From positions 1,860,001 to 1,924,000 of the forward strand of contig NZ_CP063812.1 in the NCBI RefSeq assembly GCF_015277855.1: a DNA stretch of 64,000 nucleotides, in the 5' to 3' direction. Shown here piece by piece: positions 8,224-16,960 of the stretch (the stretch's first letter is position 1; every line of letters begins with the position of its first letter). The notes beneath the pieces were generated by a model, which saw only the letters and a program-made list of their open reading frames with translations, made no database searches and was not told where the DNA came from. The translations under genes and the position numbers were made by a program. This stretch comes from Microbacterium cremeum. GTDB lineage: Bacteria; Actinomycetota; Actinomycetes; Actinomycetales; Microbacteriaceae.

Positions 8224-9135
8224 TCAGGCGTCGGCGGCCAGCAGGGTCGCGGCCGCGTCCAGGTCGGCAGGGGTCTTGACGGCGACGGCCGGCACGCCGC
8301 GCAGCGCGCGCTTGGCGAGCCCCGTGAGCGTGCCCGCGGGCGAGAACTCGACGAGGCCCGTGACGCCGGCGTCGGCGAAGGACGTCATGCAGAGGTCCCA
8401 GCGGACCGGAGAGGCGACCTGGTCGACGAGCAGGTCGACGAAGGCGGGACCGCCCTCGACCGCGCGCCCGTCGCGGTTGCTCCACACCGTGACGGCGGGG
8501 TCGGATGCCGCGACCTCGGCCGCCGCCGCGCGGAGCGTCTCGACGGCTGGGGCCATGTAGCGGGTGTGGAAGGCGCCGGCGACCTGGAGCGGGATGACCC
8601 GGGTACCGGCGACCGGCTCGGCGGCAAGTTCCTGGAGCGCGTGGATCGCACCGGCGACCACGAGCTGTCCGCCGCCGTTGTAGTTCGCGGGCGTGAGGCC
8701 GAGCTGATCGAGCCGCGACAGGACGGCCGCCTCGTCACCGCCGATCACGGCGCTCATGCCGGTCTCGGCCGCGGCAGCGGCCTCCGCCATCGCGCGGCCG
8801 CGGATGCCGACGAGCGTGAGCGCCGCCTGCTCGCTGAGGATGCCCGCGGCCGCCGCGGCGGCGAACTCGCCGACCGAGTGGCCGGCGACACCGCCCACGC
8901 GGTCGCGGTCGGGGAGCGCGTTCCACGAGAGCAGACTCGCGGCGACGATGAGCGGCTGTGCCACCTGGGTGTCGCGGATGCGGTCGACATCCCATTCGGT
9001 GCCGGCGGCGATGAGGTCGACGCCGGACCACTCGGAGTACTGCGCGAGTCGATCGCGAGTGCCGTCGACGTCGAGCCAGGGGGCAAGGAAGCCGGGGGAC
9101 TGCGAACCCTGCCCGGGGAAGACCGCGATTCTCAC
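8224..9135 (-). CDS. fabD: malonyl-CoA:ACP malonyltransferase
   Basis: FabD loads malonyl groups onto ACP. The 303-aa protein starts at a GTG (MRIAVFPGQGSQSPG), has the oxyanion motif GQGSQ and the nucleophile Ser in GHSVGEFAAAAAA. The catalytic His is in GAFHTRYM. It is the first fab gene and lies 104 bp after fasR, a gap that holds a candidate operator dyad. Confidence 0.95.
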   Translation of the reverse strand: MRIAVFPGQGSQSPGFLAPWLDVDGTRDRLAQYSEWSGVDLIAAGTEWDVDRIRDTQVAQPLIVAASLLSWNALPDRDRVGGVAGHSVGEFAAAAAAGILSEQAALTLVGIRGRAMAEAAAAAETGMSAVIGGDEAAVLSRLDQLGLTPANYNGGGQLVVAGAIHALQELAAEPVAGTRVIPLQVAGAFHTRYMAPAVETLRAAAAEVAASDPAVTVWSNRDGRAVEGGPAFVDLLVDQVASPVRWDLCMTSFADAGVTGLVEFSPAGTLTGLAKRALRGVPAVAVKTPADLDAAATLLAADA

Positions 9136-9202
9136 CGTTCCATCCTGCCAACGATCGAGGAGCGGGTTCTGGCGACACCGTCACAAGAATCGCAAAGGGC
9201 TT

Positions 9203-9219
9203 TGTGTGCGTCCCACACA
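9203..9219. promoter_or_regulatory. candidate FasR operator upstream of fabD
   Basis: TGTGTG-N5-CACACA is a perfect dyad in the 104-bp gap between fasR and fabD, about 70 bp before the fabD GTG. FasR of Streptomyces activates the same operon from this gap, so the dyad is the obvious candidate site. Binding is inferred. Confidence 0.4.
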
Positions 9220-9239
9220 GTCATGGTGCGTCCTTCGGG

Positions 9240-10460
9240 TCAGACCTGGCTGCGGCGAATGTTCTGCGGCCGGCGTCGAGTGGCATCGGTGCCGATCGAA
9301 CCGAGGACCAGCGCCGTCTGGAGGATGAGGGCCTCCCGCGGCCCGGTCGCGTCCCAGCCGATCACCTCGGAGACGCGCTTGAGGCGATAGCGCACCGTGT
9401 TGGGGTGCACGAACAGCTCCCGTGCGGTGGCCTCGAGGGACCGGCCGTTGTCGAGGTAGGCCCACAGCGTGGCGACGAGGTCGGTGCTGTGCGTCTGCAG
9501 CGGGCGGTAGATGCGCTCGACGAGCGTCTGCTTCGCCAGGGGATCGCCCGCGAGCGCCCGCTCGGGCAGGAGGTCGTCGGCCTCGACCGGACGCGGCGCA
9601 TGGCGCCAGGCCCGCGCGACGGCGAACCCCGCGAGCGCGGCGCGGGCGCTCTGGCTCGCGTCGACCAGAGCGGGGACGGTGGGCCCGAGAACGAGGTGTC
9701 CGGTGCCGAATCCCGGCTCCAGCCGCTTCGCGATCTCGCCGAACGGCAGCTCGCCGGTCGCCTCGTCGGCGCGCGCGGACGGCTCGGCGCGGCCGAGCAC
9801 GAGGACCAGCCGCGAGCCCTGCACGCCGATCAGAACGTCCACGCCGAGTTTGCGGGCTGTGCGGCGCAGCTGATCGACGTCGAACTGCGGGGGCGTGGTG
9901 CCCACCAGCACGGCGACCTCGCCGTGGCCGTGCCAGCCGAGGGCGGCGATGCGGCTGGGAAGCTCTTCGTCGGCCTCTCCGGTGAGGATGGAGTCGACGA
10001 CGAGCGCCTCGAGCCGGGCATCCCACAGGCCACGTGCCTCGGCGGCGCGTGCGTACACGTCGGCCGCCGCGAAGGCCACCTCGCGCGAGTAGAGCAGGAT
10101 CGCCTCACGCAGGTGCTCGCCCTTGCCGGCGACCCGCTCCTCGGTGACCTCGACGGTCACGCGGATCAGCTGCAGCGTCTGCTGCAGGCTCACGCTGCGC
10201 AGCAGCTCGCGGGGGGCCACCGCGAAGATGTCCGAGGCGATCCATGGGGTCGAGCCGGGGTCGTCGTACCACTGGATGAACGACGTGATTCCCGCCTGAG
10301 CCACCAGCCCGACGGCGGAGCGTCGGGCCGGCGGCATCTCGGCATACCACGGGAGGGTGTCTTCGAGCCGTTTGATGGTGACGGTGGCGAGGTCGCCCGA
10401 GATGCGCCGCAGCCATGCCAGCGTCTCGGTCTTGCCCATCACCTCGGTCGGTTCGGCCAT
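9240..10460 (-). CDS. fasR: PucR-type transcriptional regulator FasR
   Basis: The 406-aa protein ends in a PucR-type helix-turn-helix (RSLEATARELFVHPNTVRYRLKRVSEVIGWD, near residue 350). The upstream region is the GGDEF-like fold seen in this family. In Streptomyces coelicolor the orthologue directly upstream of fabD activates the fabD-fabH-acpP-fabF operon, and the gene order here is the same. It starts 8 bp after the aceE stop, so it may be partly co-transcribed with aceE. A later ATG (MGKTETLAW, seven codons in) is an alternative start. Confidence 0.85.
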   Translation of the reverse strand: MAEPTEVMGKTETLAWLRRISGDLATVTIKRLEDTLPWYAEMPPARRSAVGLVAQAGITSFIQWYDDPGSTPWIASDIFAVAPRELLRSVSLQQTLQLIRVTVEVTEERVAGKGEHLREAILLYSREVAFAAADVYARAAEARGLWDARLEALVVDSILTGEADEELPSRIAALGWHGHGEVAVLVGTTPPQFDVDQLRRTARKLGVDVLIGVQGSRLVLVLGRAEPSARADEATGELPFGEIAKRLEPGFGTGHLVLGPTVPALVDASQSARAALAGFAVARAWRHAPRPVEADDLLPERALAGDPLAKQTLVERIYRPLQTHSTDLVATLWAYLDNGRSLEATARELFVHPNTVRYRLKRVSEVIGWDATGPREALILQTALVLGSIGTDATRRRPQNIRRSQV

Positions 10461-10467
10461 CAAGGCG

Positions 10468-13197
10468 TCAGCTCTCGCCGCCCGCGTTCCCGCTCGTGCC
10501 CGCGGTGACGTCGTGCAGGCGGTACCGTTCGATCGCCTGCGCGGCGAGGCCCTGGTCCACCGCGCCCTCGGCCGCGAGGGCCTGGAGCGCGCGGACCACG
10601 ATCGACGGGCCGTCGATCTTGAAGAAGCGGCGGGCAGCGGGACGCGTGTCCGAGAAGCCGAAGCCGTCGGCGCCCAGCGTGACGAACCGGTTCGGCACCC
10701 ACGGGCGGATCTGGTCCTGCACGGCATGCATGAAGTCGCTCACAGCAACGACCGGTCCTGCGGCGTCGCGCAGCTTCTCGGTGACGTACGCCGTGCGCGG
10801 CTCCTCCTGCGGGTGCAGGAAGTTGTGCTCGTCGGCGGCGAGGCCGTCGCGGCGCAGCTCGGTCCACGAGGTCACCGACCACACGTCGGCCTGCACGCCC
10901 CAGTCGTCACGAAGCAGCTGCTGCGCCTCGAGCGCCCACGGCACTCCGACGCCCGACGCCAGGATCTGCGTGCGGGGTCCGTCGCCCTCGGGCGAGGAGA
11001 TCCGATGGATGCCGCGCACGATGCCGTCGACGTCCACGCCCTCCGGCTCGGCGGGCTGCACGAGAGGCTCGTTGTAGACCGTGAGGTAGTACATGACGTT
11101 CGGGTCGGGATGGTTGCCGCCGTACATGCGCTCGATGCCCGAACGCACGATGTGGGCGATCTCGTACCCGTACGCCGGGTCGTACGAGACCGTGGCGGGG
11201 TTCGTCGAGGCCAGCAGCTGCGAGTGGCCGTCGGCGTGCTGGAGTCCCTCGCCGGTGAGCGTGGTGCGGCCTGCGGTGGCGCCGATGATGAAGCCGCGTG
11301 CCATCTGGTCACCGGCGGCCCACTGGGCGTCGCCGGTGCGCTGGAACCCGAACATCGAGTAGAAGACGTACACCGGGATGAGCGGCTCACCGTGCGTCGA
11401 GTACGAGGTGCCGGTCGCCGTGAACGCGGCCACCGCGCCGGCCTCGTTGATGCCGACGTGCATGATCTGCCCCTGCGGGCTCTCCTTGTAGGCCAGGAGC
11501 AGCTCGCGGTCGACCGAGGTGTAGTTCTGGCCGTGCGGGTTGTAGATCTTCGCCGTCGGGAAGTACGCGTCCATACCGAACGTGCGTGCTTCATCGGGGA
11601 TGATCGGCACGATGCGGTGGCCGAAGTCCTTCGCCCGGAGGAGGTCCTTCAGCAGGCGCACGAACGCCATCGTCGTGGCGATCTCCTGCGTGCCCGACCC
11701 CTTCTTGGGCAGGGCGTACGCCTCGTCGCCGGGCAGCTGCAGGCCGACGTGGTGCGAGCGGCGCTCGGGCAGGAATCCGCCCAGAGCGCGGCGGCGCTCC
11801 AGCATGTACTGGATCGTCTCCTCCTGCGCGCCCGGGTTGTAGTACGGGGGTAGGTACGGGTTCTCTTCGAGCTGAGCGTCGGAGATCGGGATGCGCATCG
11901 AGTCGCGGAAGTACTTCAGGTCCTGCAGCGTCATCTTCTTCATCTGGTGGGTCGCGTTGCGGCCCTCGAAGTGATGCCCGAGGCCGTAGCCCTTGATGGT
12001 CTTGGCGAGGATGACCGTCGGCTGGCCCTTGTGCTCGGTGGCGGCCTTGTACGCGGCGTAGACCTTGCGGTAGTCCAGTCCGCCGCGGCGCAGCTTGCCC
12101 CAGATGTCCTCGTCGGACCAGTCCTTCACCAGCGCGGCGGTGCGCTCGTCGCGACCGAAGAAGTGCTCACGGATGAATGCGCCGTCCTCGGCGCGGTAGG
12201 TCTGGAAGTCGCCGTCCGGCGTCGTGTTCATCAGGTGCACCAGGGCGCCGTCCACGTCCTGGGACAGCAGCTCGTCCCAGCCCGAGCCCCACACGACCTT
12301 GATGACGTTCCACCCGGCGCCGCGGAAGAAGCTCTCGAGCTCCTGGATGATCTTGCCATTGCCGCGCACCGGGCCGTCGAGCCGCTGGAGGTTGCAGTTG
12401 ACGACGAAGGTCAGGTTGTCGAGGCCCTCGTTCGCCGCGACCTGCAGCTGACCACGGCTCTCGACCTCGTCCATCTCGCCGTCGCCGAGGAAGGCCCACA
12501 CGCGCGAGTCCGAGAGGTCCTTGACGCCGCGGTTGGTGAGGTACTTGTTGGTCATCGCCTGGTAGATGGCGTTGATCGGACCGAGGCCCATCGAGACCGT
12601 GGGGAACTGCCAGTAGTCAGGCATGAGCCGCGGGTGCGGGTACGACGGCAGGCCTTCCGGCGCCTTGGACTTCTCCTGACGGAATCCGTCGAGCTGCGTC
12701 TCGCTGAGGCGGCCCTCGAGGAACGAGCGGGCGTAGATGCCGGGGGAGGCGTGACCCTGGATGAAGATCTGGTCGCCACCGCCCTGGGCGTCGAGCCCGC
12801 GGAAGAAGTGGTTGAAGCCGACTTCGTAGAGCGAGGCGGACGACGCGTACGTCGAGATGTGGCCGCCCACGCCGATGCCGGGGCGCTGCGCACGGTGCAC
12901 CGTGATGGCCGCGTTCCAGCGGATCCAGCGGCGGTAGCGCCGCTCGAGCTCTTCGTCGCCGGGGAACTCGGGCTCGTTGTCGGGGGCGATCGTGTTGATG
13001 TAGTCCGTGGTCGGAACCTGCGGCACGTTCAGCTGCAGCTCGTGTGAGGTCTGCAGAAGACTCAGCATGATCTCCCGGCCACGACCGTGGCCCTTGGCCT
13101 GCACGAGCTGCTGCAGGGACTCCTGCCACTCGGCGGTCTCGTCGGGATCGCTGTCGAGGGGGTCCTGCGAGTACGGATCCTGATCGTTGACAGTCAC
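10468..13197 (-). CDS. aceE: pyruvate dehydrogenase E1, homodimeric type
   Basis: Thiamine-diphosphate-dependent E1 that decarboxylates pyruvate and passes the acetyl group to lipoyl-E2. At 909 aa it is the long single-chain form. The ThDP motif starts at GDGEMDE and ends in [11 protein letters not shown], and the region [21 protein letters not shown] is conserved in AceE. The start is the GTG giving [10 protein letters not shown], seven bases after GAAAGG. In actinobacteria it works with the E2 and E3 encoded around 29-32 kb. A TAGGCT -10 box lies about 90 bp upstream on the minus strand. Confidence 0.95.
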   Translation of the reverse strand: MTVNDQDPYSQDPLDSDPDETAEWQESLQQLVQAKGHGRGREIMLSLLQTSHELQLNVPQVPTTDYINTIAPDNEPEFPGDEELERRYRRWIRWNAAITVHRAQRPGIGVGGHISTYASSASLYEVGFNHFFRGLDAQGGGDQIFIQGHASPGIYARSFLEGRLSETQLDGFRQEKSKAPEGLPSYPHPRLMPDYWQFPTVSMGLGPINAIYQAMTNKYLTNRGVKDLSDSRVWAFLGDGEMDEVESRGQLQVAANEGLDNLTFVVNCNLQRLDGPVRGNGKIIQELESFFRGAGWNVIKVVWGSGWDELLSQDVDGALVHLMNTTPDGDFQTYRAEDGAFIREHFFGRDERTAALVKDWSDEDIWGKLRRGGLDYRKVYAAYKAATEHKGQPTVILAKTIKGYGLGHHFEGRNATHQMKKMTLQDLKYFRDSMRIPISDAQLEENPYLPPYYNPGAQEETIQYMLERRRALGGFLPERRSHHVGLQLPGDEAYALPKKGSGTQEIATTMAFVRLLKDLLRAKDFGHRIVPIIPDEARTFGMDAYFPTAKIYNPHGQNYTSVDRELLLAYKESPQGQIMHVGINEAGAVAAFTATGTSYSTHGEPLIPVYVFYSMFGFQRTGDAQWAAGDQMARGFIIGATAGRTTLTGEGLQHADGHSQLLASTNPATVSYDPAYGYEIAHIVRSGIERMYGGNHPDPNVMYYLTVYNEPLVQPAEPEGVDVDGIVRGIHRISSPEGDGPRTQILASGVGVPWALEAQQLLRDDWGVQADVWSVTSWTELRRDGLAADEHNFLHPQEEPRTAYVTEKLRDAAGPVVAVSDFMHAVQDQIRPWVPNRFVTLGADGFGFSDTRPAARRFFKIDGPSIVVRALQALAAEGAVDQGLAAQAIERYRLHDVTAGTSGNAGGES

Positions 13198-13324
13198 AGA
13201 AGACCTTTCGTCGTCTGGCAGATCGTGCCAGGGAATCACTGCCGGAGCGCTGCGGGCTTTGTCAGCCTCGCACAACGCACCATCTGCCAGCCTAGCGAGT
13301 TCGAGCCGGTACGGACGCACCTCG

Positions 13325-13330
13325 TAGACT
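13325..13330 (+). promoter_or_regulatory. -10 box of tRNA-Val
   Basis: TAGACT ends 8 bases before the first base of the mature tRNA. The same hexamer serves rnpB and dxs. The -35 region is not recognisable. Confidence 0.5.
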
Positions 13331-13338
13331 GGCGGCGC

Positions 13339-13411
13339 GGGCCTTTAGCTCAGCTGGTAGAGCGCCACGTTTACACCGTGGATGTCGTCGGTTCGATCCC
13401 GGCAGGGCCCA
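13339..13411 (+). tRNA. tRNA-Val (anticodon UAC)
   Basis: The 73-nt cloverleaf has acceptor arms GGGCCTT/AGGGCCC, a D-arm TAGCTCAGCTGGTAGAGC, an anticodon arm CCACG-TTTACAC-CGTGG with anticodon TAC, and a T-arm with GTTCGATC. CCA is not encoded. It stands between the divergent aceE gene and the persulfide operon, and tRNA 3' ends are common integration sites. I found no copy of its 3' end on the far side of that operon. Confidence 0.95.
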
Positions 13412-13520
13412 CAGGACGCGACGCGTCGTGATTCCTTCCGATGAGATCGGCGACTGTCGTGTCGAGTGCGTGCACGATGCCGAGTGAGGGTCTGTCCACT
13501 GCCCTTCCCGGCCCTCCGGG

Positions 13521-13536
13521 ATACCCTGGGGGGTAT
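13521..13536. promoter_or_regulatory. CstR-type operator
   Basis: ATACCC-TGGG-GGGTAT has the ATACCC-N4-GGGTAT form of CstR operators in persulfide-responsive operons. It overlaps the -10 box of the thioredoxin gene, so a bound repressor would block RNA polymerase. The matching repressor is encoded at 15670-15945. Confidence 0.7.
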
Positions 13537-13539
13537 ACT
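13534..13539 (+). promoter_or_regulatory. -10 box of the leaderless persulfide operon
   Basis: TATACT lies 6 bases before the ATG of the thioredoxin gene. Transcription would therefore start at or next to the A of the start codon, giving a leaderless mRNA. There is no ribosome site upstream of that ATG, which supports this reading. Confidence 0.55.
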
Positions 13540-13545
13540 GGTACT

Positions 13546-13929
13546 ATGACTACCCGCGAGATCACCCTCGACAACCTCGAACCCACCATCACCGGGAACG
13601 ACATCGTGCTCCTGGACTTCTGGGCGGAATGGTGCGGCCCGTGCCGCGCGTTCGCGCCCGTATTCGAGCAGGCATCCGCAGCCTACCCCGACGTGGTGTT
13701 CGGCAAGATCGACACCGAGGCGCAGCAGCAGCTCGCGGCAGGGTTCCGGATCACCTCGATCCCGACCCTGATGGCTTTCCGCGAGAACATCCTGGTGTTC
13801 GCCCAGCCGGGCGCTCTCGCACCCGCGCAACTGGAACAGGTGATCGCCGCCGTGCGCGACCTGGACATGGACCAGGTCCGCGCGCAGCTCGCCGCTCAGG
13901 CACATCAGGAGCAGGAGGCGACGCGATGA
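13546..13929 (+). CDS. thioredoxin
   Basis: Small 127-aa cytosolic disulfide reductase with the redox site FWAEWCGPC near residue 30 and the cis-proline loop TSIPTLMAF. I chose the ATG at 13546, giving MTTREITLDN, because it sits just after the TATACT box and in-frame sequence upstream runs through the operator. It overlaps the next gene by ATGA. In a persulfide operon it would release sulfane sulfur from protein persulfides as sulfide. It is a dedicated copy, unlikely to be the housekeeping thioredoxin. Confidence 0.88.
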   Translation: MTTREITLDNLEPTITGNDIVLLDFWAEWCGPCRAFAPVFEQASAAYPDVVFGKIDTEAQQQLAAGFRITSIPTLMAFRENILVFAQPGALAPAQLEQVIAAVRDLDMDQVRAQLAAQAHQEQEATR

Positions 13930-15617
13930 GGATCGTCGTCGTCGGAGGCGTCGCCGGCGGCATGAGCTGCGCCGCCCGCGCCCGGCGCCTGGACGAGTCC
14001 GCCGAGATCATCGTGATCGAACGCGGCGAGTATGTCTCCTACGCGAACTGCGGGCTGCCCTACTTCGTCGGCGGGGAGATCGCCGACCCCGCGAAGCTGC
14101 TCGTGCAGACCCCGCAGTCGCTGCGTGCCGCTCTCGACCTGGACGTGCGTACCCGTCACGAGGTCACCGGACTCGACCCTCGGGAGCGGGTCCTGACCGT
14201 GCACACCCCCGAGGGTATCGAGCGGATCAGCTACGACGCCCTGGTGCTCGCACCGGGCGCCCAGGCCGCACGACCGCCGATCCCGGGCCTGGACTCTCCG
14301 CGAGTGCGCAGTCTCCGCACCGTCGACGACGCCCTTGCCCTGCGCGAGCAGGTCGAGGAGGGAGCGCGGCGCGCGGTCGTCCTCGGTGCCGGGTTCATCG
14401 GCATCGAAGCCGCCGAGGCACTCGCCCGCCAAGGGCTGGACGTGACCGTGGTCGAGCTCGCCGACCATGTCCTGCCTCCGCTGGAACGGGAGCTCGCCGC
14501 CCTGGTGTCGGACGAGCTGCACGCGCTCGGCATCGACACCCGCATCGGGATCGCCGCCACCGGCATCCAGCCGGGCGCCGGGCACGACCTGGTCGCCCTC
14601 GGTGATGGCACGCAGCTGCCCGCAGAGCTGATCGTGCTCTCGGTCGGCGTGCGACCCGACACCACTGCGTTCGAGGCCGCAGGGGTGAGGTGCGAGCGGA
14701 GCGCGATCGTGGTGGACGAGCACGGCCGCACCTCCGTTCCCGGCATCTGGGCCGTGGGCGATGCGACGGTGAGCACCGACGCCGTCACCGGAGACCGCCG
14801 CCCCGTCGCCCTGGCGGGACCAGCGAACCGTGCGGGGCGGCTCGTGGCCGACGACATCCTCCGACCCGGCACCGCCCGGCCGATCCCGCACCCGGTGGGC
14901 ACCGCGATCGTGCGCATCGGCTCGTTGACGGCTGCGCTCACGGGTGCGAACCGCGCTGCGCTCGATGCCGCCGGCAGCGTCTACCGGACGATCCATCTGC
15001 ACCCGAACCAGCACGCCGGGTACTTCCCCGGAGCGAGCCAGCTCCACCTGATCGTCCACTTCCGCGAATCGGACGGGCTGCTGCTCGGCGCACAGGCGGT
15101 CGGTGCGCAAGGGGTGGACAAGCGCATCGACGTGCTCGCCACCGCCATTCGCGCAGGAATGACCGTAGAAGACCTGATCGATCTGGATCTGGCCTATTCG
15201 CCGCCCTACGGACAGGCCAAGGACCCGGTGAACCTCGCCGGGATGCTCGGGGAGAACGTCCGCACCGGAACGCTCGCACTCTGGTACGCGCAGGACGTGG
15301 ACCGGATCCTCGCGGAAGCGTTCGTCCTCGACACGCGCAGCCGGGCGGAGTTCGCCACCGGGCATCTGCCCGGCGCGCTGAACATCCCTCATACCGAGCT
15401 GCGCGAACGTCTCGGCGAGGTCCGCACCGCGTCCGAAGGGCGTCCTGTCCGCGTGATGTGCGCCTCCGGAGTGCGCTCGGCGATCGCGCACCGCGTCCTG
15501 GCACAGGCGGGGTTCGATTCCGCCTCCCTGTCCGGGGGCATCCTCACCCTCCAGGCCGCGCTCGCAGACCGCGCCGCCGAGCTCCTCCGATTCGACGAGG
15601 CGATGCAGCATGCCTGA
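13926..15617 (+). CDS. CoA-disulfide reductase / rhodanese fusion (CoADR-RHD, persulfide reductase)
   Basis: The 563-aa flavoprotein has an FAD-binding start VVVGGVAGGMSCAARAR, the redox cysteine of the CoADR/NADH oxidase family in YANCGLPYFVGG near residue 42, an NAD-binding GAGFIGIEAAE and a dimerisation domain. Its last 100 residues form a rhodanese domain with active-site Cys in VMCASGVRSA. Enzymes of this design reduce CoA persulfide or polysulfide with NAD(P)H. Translation is coupled to the thioredoxin gene by ATGA overlap. The CstR-like regulator and operator support persulfide detoxification more than coenzyme A redox balance. Confidence 0.88.
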   Translation: MRIVVVGGVAGGMSCAARARRLDESAEIIVIERGEYVSYANCGLPYFVGGEIADPAKLLVQTPQSLRAALDLDVRTRHEVTGLDPRERVLTVHTPEGIERISYDALVLAPGAQAARPPIPGLDSPRVRSLRTVDDALALREQVEEGARRAVVLGAGFIGIEAAEALARQGLDVTVVELADHVLPPLERELAALVSDELHALGIDTRIGIAATGIQPGAGHDLVALGDGTQLPAELIVLSVGVRPDTTAFEAAGVRCERSAIVVDEHGRTSVPGIWAVGDATVSTDAVTGDRRPVALAGPANRAGRLVADDILRPGTARPIPHPVGTAIVRIGSLTAALTGANRAALDAAGSVYRTIHLHPNQHAGYFPGASQLHLIVHFRESDGLLLGAQAVGAQGVDKRIDVLATAIRAGMTVEDLIDLDLAYSPPYGQAKDPVNLAGMLGENVRTGTLALWYAQDVDRILAEAFVLDTRSRAEFATGHLPGALNIPHTELRERLGEVRTASEGRPVRVMCASGVRSAIAHRVLAQAGFDSASLSGGILTLQAALADRAAELLRFDEAMQHA

Positions 15618-15669
15618 GCCCCGCCGGCACATCGACATCACCGGACCGTCCCCGACCGAGAGGAACCCC

Positions 15670-15945
15670 ATGCGCACGACCGACCCCGAGGTGCAGCGTC
15701 GCATCGTGCACCGACTGCGCCGCGCCCGCGGCCAGCTCGATGCCGTCATCAACGCGGTCGAGCAGGAGAAGCCCTGTCGTGACATCGTCACCCAGCTCGC
15801 CGCCGTCTCCAGCGCCCTCGACCGCGCCGGCTTCGCGATCGTGTCCACCGCGATGAAGGACTGCCTCAGCGACCCCGACGCCGCCCTCGCCGAAGACGGC
15901 ATCACCACCGAAGAGCTCGAGAAGCTCTTCATGATGCTCGCCTGA
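15670..15945 (+). CDS. CstR-like persulfide-sensing repressor (CsoR/FrmR family)
   Basis: This 91-aa all-helical DNA-binding protein has the family start RRIVHRLRRARGQLDAV. It keeps both sensing cysteines, Cys36 and Cys65 in CsoR numbering, but position 61, a copper-ligand His in CsoR, is Ala. Cys-Cys without the His is the CstR pattern, in which persulfides cross-link the cysteines and release DNA. The ATG at 15670 has AGAGGAA before it; an earlier ATG at 15610 that overlaps the previous stop is possible but adds a Pro/Arg-rich tail. It should act on the operator at 13521, closing an autoregulatory loop. Confidence 0.82.
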   Translation: MRTTDPEVQRRIVHRLRRARGQLDAVINAVEQEKPCRDIVTQLAAVSSALDRAGFAIVSTAMKDCLSDPDAALAEDGITTEELEKLFMMLA

Positions 15946-15980
15946 CCCCGCCCGCAGACAAGACACCGAGGAGAACGCCT

Positions 15981-16103
15981 ATGTGCCAGCAAGTCACCTG
16001 CTCACGCTGCGGCCGACCGACATGGACCGGGTGCGGTCAGCACATCGAGGTCGCACTCGCCGGAGTGCCCGAGGCCGACCGCTGCCACTGCCCGGCCGTC
16101 TGA
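15981..16103 (+). CDS. 40-aa Cys-rich small protein
   Basis: The peptide MCQQVTCSRCGRPTWTGCGQ, continuing to DRCHCPAV, has six cysteines in Cys-x-x-Cys and Cys-x-Cys pairs plus two histidines, so a metal or sulfur-binding knuckle is likely. CCGAGGAGAACGCCT gives a good ribosome site before the ATG. Small actinobacterial proteins with a TCxxCGxxTWxGCGQH core exist, but their role is not known to me. It is the fourth gene of the persulfide operon. A decayed second copy follows. Confidence 0.7.
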   Translation: MCQQVTCSRCGRPTWTGCGQHIEVALAGVPEADRCHCPAV

Positions 16104-16119
16104 CCGTGGGCTCGGCACG

Positions 16120-16215
16120 ACCTGCAAGGCCTGCGCTGGGACCACCTGGACCGGTTTCGGTCAGCACATCGGCCAGGTCGGTCCCCGTCGGCGGGGAGGG
16201 CGATGCGCGGTAGGT
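16120..16215 (+). pseudogene. remnant of a second Cys-rich small protein
   Basis: In the frame starting at 16120 the DNA reads TCKACAGTTWTGFGQHIGQV and stops at a TAG near 16213. This aligns with TCSRCGRPTWTGCGQHIEVA of the intact neighbour, with one core Cys changed to Phe. There is no start codon or ribosome site in this frame. It looks like a tandem duplicate that lost its 5' end. Confidence 0.5.
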
Positions 16216-16222
16216 TGTATCC

Positions 16223-16954
16223 GTGAACGCCAGCCCCGCAGACCAGCGCCGCCTCGTCGAGGTGGCCCAGCTCGACGCCCGGATCCGTCACGCCGACAAC
16301 GCCCGCAAGAACCCGCCGCAGGCGAGCCGCGTTCAGGAGCTGCTGTCCCGCCGTCAGGAGCTGTCGCGCGAGCTGTCGACGCGGCTGGGCGTGCGTGATG
16401 ACCTCCGTGCGGAGCTCGCGCGAATCGAGTCCGACGTCGTCGTGGTCGACGCGCGCGCCGCCCGCGACACCGAGCGCCTCGCCGCGTCGAGCAACTCGAA
16501 GCAGGCTCAAGGCTTCGAGAGCGAGCTCGCGGCTCTCGCCCGGCGCAAGAGCGATCTGGAAGACGCCGAGCTGGCGGTGATGGAGCGCCTGGAGGCTGCC
16601 GATGCCGCGGTGGCGGAGCAGGAGGCGCTGATCGCGGCCACGAACGCCGAGGGATCCGAGCTGAGCGCCGAGGGAAAGCGTGCCGTCGCCGAGGCGACCG
16701 CCGCCTTCGACGCGGCGACGCGTGACCGCGCGGCGATCGCCGGGACCGTGCCCGCCGACCTGCTTGCGCTGTACGAGAGGGTCGCGGCGCGCAGCGCGGG
16801 CGCGGCGCTGCTGCGCCGCCGCACGTGCGAGGGCTGTCACATGGTGCTCTCGGGCACCGACCTCAACGCGCTGCGGCAGACACCCGAGGATGAGGTCGTC
16901 ACGTGCCCCGAGTGCGGCTGCATCCTGGTGCGCGACGAGGAGTCCGGGCTGTGA
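16223..16954 (+). CDS. C4-type zinc ribbon coiled-coil protein
   Basis: The 243-aa protein is mostly a long antiparallel coiled coil, residues about 5-180. A C-terminal zinc ribbon follows, with pairs CEGC and CPEC separated by 30 residues. This is the CT398/DUF164-like family, often found beside RNase H or DNA-processing genes, with unproven function. The start is GTG, 6 bases after TAGGTT, so the mRNA is probably leaderless. The polymerase gene follows after 6 bp. Confidence 0.85.
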   Translation: MNASPADQRRLVEVAQLDARIRHADNARKNPPQASRVQELLSRRQELSRELSTRLGVRDDLRAELARIESDVVVVDARAARDTERLAASSNSKQAQGFESELAALARRKSDLEDAELAVMERLEAADAAVAEQEALIAATNAEGSELSAEGKRAVAEATAAFDAATRDRAAIAGTVPADLLALYERVAARSAGAALLRRRTCEGCHMVLSGTDLNALRQTPEDEVVTCPECGCILVRDEESGL

Positions 16955-16960
16955 CACGAA

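Noticed and set aside
7208..8485. Longer fabH frame starting at 8485
   Set aside because: The extra 91 codons are Arg-rich and lie inside fabD; FabH homology starts at MIRSIVQPTG.
15670..15945. Copper-sensing CsoR
   Set aside because: Copper CsoR uses Cys36, His61 and Cys65; here position 61 is Ala, and no copper ATPase or chaperone is nearby.
13412..16222. Genomic island with attachment sites
   Set aside because: No integrase, and no direct repeat of the tRNA-Val 3' end was found around 16.1-16.2 kb.
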